From the NCBI GenBank assembly GCA_021835265.1, contig JAKBQK010000454.1, forward strand, positions 1-13,051: 13,051 nucleotides of DNA, written 5' to 3'. This DNA is from Thermoplasmata archaeon. GTDB lineage: Archaea > Thermoplasmatota > Thermoplasmata > Thermoplasmatales > Thermoplasmataceae. The first letter of the stretch is position 1, and every line of letters starts with the position of its first letter. Both the position numbers and the translations under genes were made by a program. This document shows, one piece after another, positions 7,508-13,051 of this stretch. Below the pieces are notes generated by a model, which was not told where the DNA came from, searched no databases, and saw nothing but the letters and a program-made list of their open reading frames with translations.

Positions 7508-7577
7508 GACTCTCAAAATCGAAAAGTTCAAAGTTTGTTTGAATTAAAATATTGCAATTAAGATATATTATTGTTTT

Positions 7578-8603
7578 CTAAAGAACCACATCAGATTTAT
7601 TTAAACTCAATTTGCCGCCCAGTCCGCCTGTGTTTAGTAGTTTTTTGTATTGTTCAACTGTATGTGTCTCGGGGAAATCATCCAATGTTCCTTCCTTAAT
7701 CTTATCTCTTATCTCCTCAACTCCCTTCTCAATCGTAACACCTGTTTTAAAACCCAGTGTATTCTCTATCTTCTTAAAGTCAGCCCTGTACGACCTAATA
7801 TCCGGGTCTCCATACCACTCAATGACGGCATCCGGCGAAATTACCTTTCCAATTCTCGAGGCAAGGTCCTTTAGTTTTACATTTAGATGCTCAGAGCCGA
7901 CGTTGAAAATTTGGCGGTTTACAAGTTCTTCTTCAGAATTCAGTGCGGCAATTATGGATCTTGAAATATCAATGACATGGACAAACGGCCTGTATTGCTC
8001 TCCATCTCTCATTAATCTGATTTTCCCTGTTTTAATGGCACTAAGAGTCATCGCATTAATAGCTATGTCAAACCTCATCCTTTTAGAATATCCGAAAGCC
8101 GTTGCCAGACGTAACGCAGTAGTGGTAAATTTGGAATCTCCAAGCCTTAAATTGTCATTCTCGATTTCGACGTTTGCCTGAGCATAAGTTGTGAGTGGAT
8201 TTACGGTTGAGTACTCGTTAGCTATGTCATCTCGAAAGCCATAAACGCTGCAGGAAGATGACACAATGTATCTCTTAACTCCAACTTTTTTGGCTAGTCT
8301 TGCGACCCTTGCTCTTCCAATATAATTTATATCCCATGTTTTTAAGGGGTCGAGATCACCAATTGGATCGTTAGAAAGAGCAGCAAGATCAACAACGGAA
8401 TCCATTGTCCTTATCAAAGATGGCTCAAAATATCTAATGTCATCCCTTATCAGATTAATACCTAAATCGGTGTATTCAGAATGAACATCATCGTAGTTAA
8501 GAAACTCCCTGTCAATGGCTGTGACATCATATCCTTTCTCGACCAGCATTGGGACGAGTACTCTACCTATGTAACCAGTTCCACCAGTAACAAATACTTT
8601 CAC
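7578..8603 (-). CDS. NAD-dependent sugar epimerase/dehydratase (extended SDR) with YxxxN in place of YxxxK
   Basis: An extended short-chain dehydrogenase acting on a nucleotide sugar. It starts at GTG 8603, sharing GTGA with the rmlC stop (4-base overlap), a sign of translational coupling. It has 341 residues: GGTGYIG at 7-13 binds the cofactor, D31 at the end of strand 2 favours NAD, VDLAAL is at 71-76, SSSCSVYG at 115-122 carries the catalytic Ser, and RPFVHVIDISR (205-215) is the substrate-domain motif. The active-site Tyr is Y140, but TTYAQAN puts Asn at 144 where YxxxK has Lys. I recall related SDRs with a similar Tyr-Ala-x-Ala-Asn stretch, so this may be a subfamily trait. It lacks the TDEVYG acidic pair of RmlB, so it is unlikely to be an ordinary dTDP-glucose 4,6-dehydratase. 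It may be a 4-epimerase or reductase making a second sugar for the same glycan. A sample at 7801-7860 is 52% GC. Confidence 0.88.
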   Translation of the reverse strand: MKVFVTGGTGYIGRVLVPMLVEKGYDVTAIDREFLNYDDVHSEYTDLGINLIRDDIRYFEPSLIRTMDSVVDLAALSNDPIGDLDPLKTWDINYIGRARVARLAKKVGVKRYIVSSSCSVYGFRDDIANEYSTVNPLTTYAQANVEIENDNLRLGDSKFTTTALRLATAFGYSKRMRFDIAINAMTLSAIKTGKIRLMRDGEQYRPFVHVIDISRSIIAALNSEEELVNRQIFNVGSEHLNVKLKDLASRIGKVISPDAVIEWYGDPDIRSYRADFKKIENTLGFKTGVTIEKGVEEIRDKIKEGTLDDFPETHTVEQYKKLLNTGGLGGKLSLNKSDVVL

Positions 8604-9166
8604 ATTAATCCCTTCCCATATTCAAATGGTGATTTAAGTTGATTCAGTGTAGGCCACAATTTATCTTTAGCCGAAAGGCCTATTTCTGTGTTATTCCAAT
8701 TAATGTTTAAATCCTCATCATTCCATAGAAGGCCACCTTCTGAATCTTTGTTATACTCCTTAGTGACCTTATAATGAACCAAACTCTTGCTTCTGGTGAG
8801 AAATCCATGCGCAAATCCAGGTGGTACCCAGAGCATTTTCTTGTTATCTCCTGTCAATATTTCAGAAACCCACTTTCCATAAGTAGGGGAACCATTCCTA
8901 ATATCCACTGCCACATCAAGTATTTCACCGATCACAACTCTTACTAGTTTGCCCTGCTCATATGGAGGAGTTTGAAAATGGAGTCCCCTTAAGACATTAC
9001 TATCTGAAAATGAGGTATTGTCCTGAACGAAATCATAACTTATACTATTTTTGTGAAACTCAGAACTCTTGTAATTTTCAAAGAAAAACCCTCTTTCATC
9101 TGAGAAACTCTTTGGGATAACAACCATTACATCTGGTATCTCCTTGCGAATGAAATTAAAAGGCAT
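8600..9166 (-). CDS. rmlC: dTDP-4-dehydrorhamnose 3,5-epimerase
   Basis: Epimerises C3 and C5 of dTDP-4-dehydro-6-deoxy-D-glucose, the third step to dTDP-L-rhamnose. Its 188 residues are full length for this cupin dimer. Visible motifs are DERGFFFE (23-30), QDNTSFS (48-54), LRGLHFQTPP (59-68) with catalytic H63 and substrate-contacting R60, QGKLVRV (71-77) with K73, ILDVAVDIR (82-90), WVPPGFAHGF (113-122) and YKVTKEY (132-138) supplying the tyrosine acid. LSAKDKLWP (164-172) carries D168, the probable partner of the active-site His. ATG 9166 follows rmlD by 20 bases without a clear Shine-Dalgarno site, and the 3' end overlaps the SDR start. All expected catalytic residues appear present. Activity on another dTDP- or CDP-linked 4-keto sugar cannot be excluded, but rmlA and rmlD beside it favour rhamnose. 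Confidence 0.96.
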   Translation of the reverse strand: MPFNFIRKEIPDVMVVIPKSFSDERGFFFENYKSSEFHKNSISYDFVQDNTSFSDSNVLRGLHFQTPPYEQGKLVRVVIGEILDVAVDIRNGSPTYGKWVSEILTGDNKKMLWVPPGFAHGFLTRSKSLVHYKVTKEYNKDSEGGLLWNDEDLNINWNNTEIGLSAKDKLWPTLNQLKSPFEYGKGLM

Positions 9167-9186
9167 TTGAGGCTGATATGATGAAG

Positions 9187-10044
9187 TTATTTTAAATTCT
9201 TTCTTAAAACCTCGACTCCTCTCTTAAAAGCATTTAGGTTTGTTTTTATTGAATAGAAATCAAAATTAAGGATTTCCTTTGATCTGGAAAGATTAAGTGA
9301 TGAATCAAAAGGTCTTTTGGCCCCCATACTTGTTACACTCTTACTGGAGGTAACCAACTCCTTGTCCAAATTAAAAAATTCTGCAAGTTTAATTGCAAAG
9401 TCGAAACGGGAAACCTTTTCTCCAGCAACATTTATAATTCCATTATAATTTTTCACAATTAAACTAGAAATGGACTTTGCCAACAAGCTAGCGTGTATGG
9501 GAGAATAAAACCCCTCTATTGCATTTACAGGTTTTCCAATTTCCAGCGTTTCAAGTACAAACAATGGGAAATTTCTGTTGTAACCATAGACTCCTGATGT
9601 CCTGATTACGGCCGAGTTCTCATAGGAAAGTGCATATATGTCCCCAATGAGCTTAGAAAGTCCGTAGTAATTTATGGGATTTGGAATGGATTCTTCAGAA
9701 TAATTACCATCCTTTCCGTCAAATACATAATCTGTTGATATATGTATCAGATGGGAATCATTTAACCTGCATGCCGCTACTATTGTTTTTAAAGCTTCTC
9801 CATTCACAGCGAAAGCAAGTGAATGGTCTTTCTCACATAAATCAACATTTGCAATAGCAGCTGCATTGATAACCACGTCAGGTGATGTTTCCCGAATCAG
9901 GTTAGATATTGTCAGACTATCTGCTATATCTATGGATTTCAATCCCTTCTCTGAATTATGATAAACTTTTATCGATTTTGGATACGCCCCCGCCAACTCT
10001 CTACCAAGTTGTCCTCCCGCACCTAAAATTAGAATATTCTTCAG
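9187..10044 (-). CDS. rmlD: dTDP-4-dehydrorhamnose reductase; apparent CTG start
   Basis: Reduces dTDP-4-dehydro-L-rhamnose to dTDP-L-rhamnose, the last step of the pathway. The first standard start in frame is TTG at 9996, but that would delete the cofactor-binding loop. The frame remains open upstream and encodes KNILILGAGGQLGRE, the normal RmlD start, after CTG at 10044. CTG lies 6 bases behind GAGGG (10051-10055), a fair Shine-Dalgarno site; ATT at 10047 and ATA at 10050 are the only other candidates before the TGA that ends rmlA. Counted from CTG there are 285 residues, normal for RmlD. GAGGQLG is at 8-14, VVINAAA at 57-63, STDYVFDG at 103-110, and the YxxxK pair is Y127 and K131 in YYGLSK. 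Both catalytic residues are intact, so the gene looks functional despite its start. It shares a frame with rmlA, one stop codon apart. Confidence 0.9.
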   Translation of the reverse strand: MKNILILGAGGQLGRELAGAYPKSIKVYHNSEKGLKSIDIADSLTISNLIRETSPDVVINAAAIANVDLCEKDHSLAFAVNGEALKTIVAACRLNDSHLIHISTDYVFDGKDGNYSEESIPNPINYYGLSKLIGDIYALSYENSAVIRTSGVYGYNRNFPLFVLETLEIGKPVNAIEGFYSPIHASLLAKSISSLIVKNYNGIINVAGEKVSRFDFAIKLAEFFNLDKELVTSSKSVTSMGAKRPFDSSLNLSRSKEILNFDFYSIKTNLNAFKRGVEVLRKNLK

Positions 10045-10050
10045 AATTAT

Positions 10051-10055
10051 CCCTC
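10051..10055 (-). promoter_or_regulatory. Shine-Dalgarno-like site for rmlD
   Basis: The minus strand reads GAGGG, overlapping the TGA of rmlA and ending 6 bases before the proposed CTG start at 10044. It supports internal initiation on the rmlA mRNA rather than a far-upstream start. Confidence 0.5.
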
Positions 10056-11127
10056 AAAGTTCAATTTTAGAGTCTCTACCCACTACAAGCCGGATTGTCT
10101 TTGACTTAGAACTTGTAGGCTTTACTACCACATTGGAACCTATTAGACTCCTGGAAATCCTAGTGCCATCAGATATCTCCAATGTGCTGCCATCCATAAC
10201 AATGGAATCTTCAATTTCGACTCCTTTTATGTTACAATTTTCCCCTACGCTAGTATATGGCCCAATATAAGAGTCCAAAACTTCTGTATTTGCACCAATA
10301 AAGCAGGGGCCAAGAATTCTGGTTGAACCTCCAATTCGAACCCCATCTTCAATTTTCACACGACCAGAAACTGTAGTTCCTTTTGATTTTATAGAACTCT
10401 TATCATTCAGTTCTATTTTATCCAAAACCATCCTATTACAATCCAGAAACTCATCTACTGTTCCTGTATCTTTCCACCAACCGGTAATAATGGTATAACC
10501 AATGGGCAAGTTCAGTTCTAACATTATCTGGAATGCCTCCGTGATTTCAAGCTCATTTCTCCAAGAGGGCTTGAGTATTTTTATTATGTTGAATACAGCA
10601 GGAGTGAGAAAGTATGCTCCAGTTATGGCCAGATCAGATTTTGGGAACTTCGGTTTTTCAGTCAGGGAAATTATTTTCCCATCCTTGACCTCGGCAACAC
10701 CAAATTGAGAAGGATTAGCCACTTTAGTCAACGCTATTAAGCCTGTTAATTTAGTTGGGTCGAATCTTTCCAGTAGTGATTGAAGGCCATTTTGAAAGTA
10801 ATTGTCGCCCAATACTACGACAAATGTATCATTTCCAACAAAACTCTCTACAAGTCCAATGGCATGCGCAATTCCCAAGGGTTTACCCTGAAAGGTGTAA
10901 GTAATTCTTACTCCCCAATTAGTGCCATCTCCATAATATTCTCTCACTTCTCTTTCGCCAACTTCCCCCACAATTATATTGATATCTGTGATGCCAAGTT
11001 CCCTAAGATTCATGAGCGCGTATTCACTGACAGGCTTTCCAGCCAACGGCAGTAATTGTTTAACATCTGTGTATGTGAGTGGTCTAAGCCTGGTCCCGCT
11101 CCCACCGTGAAGAATTACTCCCTTCAT
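10054..11127 (-). CDS. rmlA: Glucose-1-phosphate thymidylyltransferase, archaeal long form
   Basis: Joins dTTP and glucose 1-phosphate to dTDP-glucose, the entry to dTDP-rhamnose. Its 357 residues match the long type, which adds a left-handed beta-helix to the nucleotidyltransferase domain. The catalytic loop GGSGTRLRPLT is at 8-18 with K23; LGDN (106-109) supplies the metal-binding D108, and GWWKDTGT (216-223) supplies the second acidic residue, D220. LEITEAF (193-199) is also typical. From about 245 to 352, imperfect hexapeptide repeats such as VKIEDGVRIGGSTRILGP form the helix. The start ATG 11127 is well placed at MKGVILHGG, though no strong Shine-Dalgarno site precedes it. It opens the rmlA-rmlD-rmlC-SDR run, with a 179-base gap upstream that may hold the operon promoter. 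Some long-form enzymes use UTP or act as sensors of sugar nucleotides, so the base preference is inferred from the rml neighbours. Confidence 0.94.
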   Translation of the reverse strand: MKGVILHGGSGTRLRPLTYTDVKQLLPLAGKPVSEYALMNLRELGITDINIIVGEVGEREVREYYGDGTNWGVRITYTFQGKPLGIAHAIGLVESFVGNDTFVVVLGDNYFQNGLQSLLERFDPTKLTGLIALTKVANPSQFGVAEVKDGKIISLTEKPKFPKSDLAITGAYFLTPAVFNIIKILKPSWRNELEITEAFQIMLELNLPIGYTIITGWWKDTGTVDEFLDCNRMVLDKIELNDKSSIKSKGTTVSGRVKIEDGVRIGGSTRILGPCFIGANTEVLDSYIGPYTSVGENCNIKGVEIEDSIVMDGSTLEISDGTRISRSLIGSNVVVKPTSSKSKTIRLVVGRDSKIEL

Positions 11128-11190
11128 TGGCTGTAATTTCCCGTGGTATTAATTAGGTTTTGTTTTACGAGACATACTGATCAATGCCAA

Positions 11191-11203
11191 TTAATTTAAA
11201 ATA
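11191..11203 (-). promoter_or_regulatory. Possible promoter of the rml operon
   Basis: The minus strand reads TGTATTTTAAATT inside the 179-base gap upstream of rmlA. It would give a leader of about 44 bases. Other AT-rich candidates lie near 11209-11225 and 11240-11250, so the choice among them is uncertain. Confidence 0.25.
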
Positions 11204-11306
11204 CAGCCACATATAATTGGACCTTAACAACGTAGATAAATATTTTCAAGAATGGTCAGGCTTTGTAATTCGTACTCTTCTTCAACTGATTTCTCATAAT
11301 TTCATG

Positions 11307-12326
11307 TCACCGAGTATCAACTGTCAACCTAATCAATGCATTTTGATAGGTCCTTTTCAGCAATTTTTCCTTTATTCGCCCACCAAGCCTGCTCCCGAAA
11401 TATATTTCTAGATCATATAGATAGGTTCTAATGGGTAATTTGGGCAACACACCGTATAATAATTCTAAAGGTTCAATTTTCGTGGCAAACCTTTCATATC
11501 CCAAAAGTCTCATCTGAGACTTTATCCTCATGTTGTAGCATAGCAGGTAATACTTGGGTATTCTTCCTTGCATTAGTTGAAAAATTAAAATTGTCTCTTC
11601 CAGGTATGGAATAATTCTTTTCTTCCTCAATGTGATAAAATCGTTATATGAGTGAGACTTATCCAATGAGTTGTCATGTAGCCTAAAAAGTGTTAGAGGA
11701 AGATTAAGCTCTATCATTCTTACCCTCTCACCCAACGCAGTAAGGAAAAGCAAATTATCCAGCCTGTAAGTGATTCTGCAAATTTGTTCTTTGTTTCTTA
11801 AAATGAAATCTTTTCTAATGGTTATTGAACTGCAATTGAAATCCAACCCAGTTTTTAGCATCTTGTAGAAGATTTTCAAACCTGGTTCTTTTACATAAAA
11901 CCAGTTTAAATTTGCATTTATCGTATCTTGTCTATCCCTCGAACTCTCATGGTGATCCAAAATTGTTCTTGCGTTATGAATAAAAACTATATCATCAGTA
12001 ATGACTTTTTGAATAGTCTCAAGTTTATTGAAAGAGAATTGGTCATCATCTTCTAGAATACATATATATTTACCATTGGCTAAGAGTGTGCCTTGGATAA
12101 TTTTCTCTCCCAGTGGAATTTTATTACTTAGTACATTTCTTACTCCTAAATCTGCAATTTTATTGTCGATCCGTTCATCCTTGAAGTTCTTGATTACTAT
12201 GACTTCAAACGTGGATTTATCTAAACTCTGCCTAAGTGCTGAATTCACTGCATTTAAGATGAATTCCTTTCTGTCATAAGCAACCACCAATATGGAAAAT
12301 TGTAACTCATTGCAAACAATATCCAC
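11307..12326 (-). CDS. Family 2 glycosyltransferase (GT-A)
   Basis: An inverting-type glycosyltransferase probably adding a sugar to the locus glycan. It has 339 residues from GTG at 12326. The GT-A core reads SILVVAYDRKEFILNAVNS (11-29), then FEVIVIKNF (40-48), GKYICILEDDDQF (85-97) with the metal-binding acidic cluster at 92-95, and an Ile-Arg-Lys-Asp stretch near 164-168. A basic C-terminal third (about 225-339), rich in Lys, Arg and Tyr, may lie on the membrane. GTG is preceded by AGGG 4-5 bases away and by a long TATA box at 12341-12358, about 27 bases from the start, so the mRNA may be leaderless or nearly so. Sample 11581-11640 is only 27% GC, a sharp step from the adjacent 12416-13051 gene at 50-52%. 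Donor and acceptor are unknown. Confidence 0.87.
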   Translation of the reverse strand: MDIVCNELQFSILVVAYDRKEFILNAVNSALRQSLDKSTFEVIVIKNFKDERIDNKIADLGVRNVLSNKIPLGEKIIQGTLLANGKYICILEDDDQFSFNKLETIQKVITDDIVFIHNARTILDHHESSRDRQDTINANLNWFYVKEPGLKIFYKMLKTGLDFNCSSITIRKDFILRNKEQICRITYRLDNLLFLTALGERVRMIELNLPLTLFRLHDNSLDKSHSYNDFITLRKKRIIPYLEETILIFQLMQGRIPKYYLLCYNMRIKSQMRLLGYERFATKIEPLELLYGVLPKLPIRTYLYDLEIYFGSRLGGRIKEKLLKRTYQNALIRLTVDTR

Positions 12327-12340
12327 AATTCCCTATACAT

Positions 12341-12358
12341 TATATATTTAAATATATT
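12341..12358 (-). promoter_or_regulatory. Long TATA element before the 11307-12326 gene
   Basis: The minus strand carries ATATATTTAAATATATA, the strongest TATA-like run in the window, about 27 bases from the GTG start at 12326. It suggests a leaderless or near-leaderless transcript and probably starts the whole glycan block. Confidence 0.5.
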
Positions 12359-12373
12359 TCAATCTGCAATTCT

Positions 12374-12389
12374 ATTGTTAGTGAACAAT
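12374..12389 (-). terminator. Small hairpin after the 12416-13051 gene
   Basis: Perfect 6-bp arms ATTGTT (12374-12379) and AACAAT (12384-12389) flank a 4-base loop, about 27 bases past the stop at 12416-12418. It has no T-tract behind it, so it may be chance. Confidence 0.2.
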
Positions 12390-12415
12390 TAGCACAGAAA
12401 ATTATTTGAGAAATT

Positions 12416-13051
12416 CTAACTATTCAATATTCTTTTGTATATTTTATCTATTTTTTCCTTCATGTCATTGACATCTCTTGCCATTTTTGGGATATTCTCA
12501 GCATATATGGTTTCTAATTTCTCCAGCGATTCCACCTTCTTCACCAGGAAGTCGATCCTCTCCCTCAATTCCGTGTCAGAAAGTGGGGTCAAATTTGAAT
12601 ATGATGTTGTGGGCTCTTCGGTAGAATCTGAATATATCCCAAGATTTCTTGTACCTATAGTGTCAGATGCCAGTATTTCAAAGTCTTTTGCGGAAATGTA
12701 GCGGGAAAAGATATAGTCGGATAATTTCATGCCCCTGCCCATGGCTTTCTGGCACTCGTCAGGGTCCATGTCTTTTGAGAGCCCGTTTGAAAAGATTATC
12801 TTTACTTTTGCCGCGTTGCAGATGGGGTAGTCGAAGGTCCGCAGCTTCTCGGACAGCCTCGCCTCAAGTTCTGTTGATATGCTTATGGGCAACTTTCTCC
12901 TCTGTCCCGTGATGGTCAGTTTTAGGTCTTGGAGCTGCCTGTATCTGTTGGCTACAGATATCTCATCCCTCAGAACATTATGATCCATCATCGTTCTTAT
13001 ATTACTTCCTGCGAGAATAGCTTTTTTCTCTACCAATTGTATATACTCTGA
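12416..13051 (-). CDS. Unknown protein with C-terminal coiled coil, 5' end cut by window edge
   Basis: I do not recognise this family. The frame is open to the right edge: TTG at 13036 could start a 206-residue protein, but SEYIQ continues upstream without a stop and no start beyond it is visible, so the gene is probably truncated. The first 80 residues are basic, with NRYRQLQDLKLTITGQRRKL, which could contact nucleic acid. The middle (about 80-125) is mixed, with NGLSKDMDPDECQKAMGRG and an aromatic LSDYIFSRYIS. After a Ser/Thr-rich linker (about 130-152), residues 153-203 have heptad-like Leu/Ile spacing with many Lys and Glu, as in a coiled coil. There is no signal peptide or membrane segment in the visible part. 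It is GC-richer than the glycosyltransferases (30-31 of 60 bases in samples at 12721 and 12841), so it is probably the backbone gene bordering the glycan block rather than part of it. Confidence 0.6.
   Translation of the reverse strand, partial: SEYIQLVEKKAILAGSNIRTMMDHNVLRDEISVANRYRQLQDLKLTITGQRRKLPISISTELEARLSEKLRTFDYPICNAAKVKIIFSNGLSKDMDPDECQKAMGRGMKLSDYIFSRYISAKDFEILASDTIGTRNLGIYSDSTEEPTTSYSNLTPLSDTELRERIDFLVKKVESLEKLETIYAENIPKMARDVNDMKEKIDKIYKRILNS

Noticed and set aside
7612..8181. 189-codon open frame on the plus strand, opposite the SDR gene
   Set aside because: It lies wholly antisense to a gene with clear motifs, and its translation is Ser/Leu/Pro-rich without domain features, as expected of a shadow frame.
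12667..12912. 81-codon plus-strand frame inside the right-edge gene
   Set aside because: Arg/Ser/Leu-rich composition and complete antisense overlap with the coiled-coil gene point to a GC-driven shadow.

Overview
The window looks archaeal. The evidence is an archaeal long-form RmlA, TATA-like boxes about 26-30 bases upstream of several starts (some placed as expected for leaderless mRNAs), Shine-Dalgarno sites ahead of internal genes, TTG and GTG starts, and oligo-T stretches after genes. AT richness and gene style suggest Thermoplasmata or a similar low-GC acidophile or thermophile, but this placement is a guess. No RNA gene, CRISPR array, insertion sequence or integrase is visible. No gene-free stretch exceeds 300 bases; the longest is 6283-6513.

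All genes but one are read from the minus strand, so the order below follows transcription, right to left. A 5'-truncated unknown protein with a C-terminal coiled coil (12416-13051) opens the window. Next come a GT-A glycosyltransferase (11307-12326) and a compact nucleotide-sugar block: rmlA (10054-11127), rmlD (9187-10044), rmlC (8600-9166) and an extended-SDR sugar epimerase/dehydratase that overlaps rmlC by 4 bases (7578-8603). The only plus-strand gene is an FkbM-type methyltransferase (6514-7395). Beyond it, again on the minus strand, lie two divergent GT-A-like paralogues (5305-6282 and 4084-5127), a family 2 glycosyltransferase with a damaged or unusual start (3137-3948), two GT4/GT-B glycosyltransferases (1778-3025 and 656-1750), and gmhA, sedoheptulose-7-phosphate isomerase, running off the left edge (1-553).

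Together this is a surface-glycan assembly locus. rmlA, rmlC and rmlD supply three of the four steps to dTDP-L-rhamnose. The SDR makes or modifies another nucleotide sugar, gmhA starts a heptose branch, six glycosyltransferases build the chain, and the FkbM enzyme probably methylates it. A canonical rmlB, an oligosaccharyltransferase and a flippase are absent from the window and would have to lie elsewhere.

The main oddities are these. rmlD has no ATG, GTG or TTG in front of its Rossmann motif and lies in the same frame as rmlA, separated from it by one TGA. The glycosyltransferase at 3137-3948 needs one extra base in an A4 tract to join its ATG to its body. A tandem pair of atypical glycosyltransferases may form an undescribed subfamily. 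The SDR has Asn where Lys is expected in YxxxK. Base composition is mosaic: sampled 60-base stretches run from about 27-32% GC in glycosyltransferases to 50-55% in the flanking genes.
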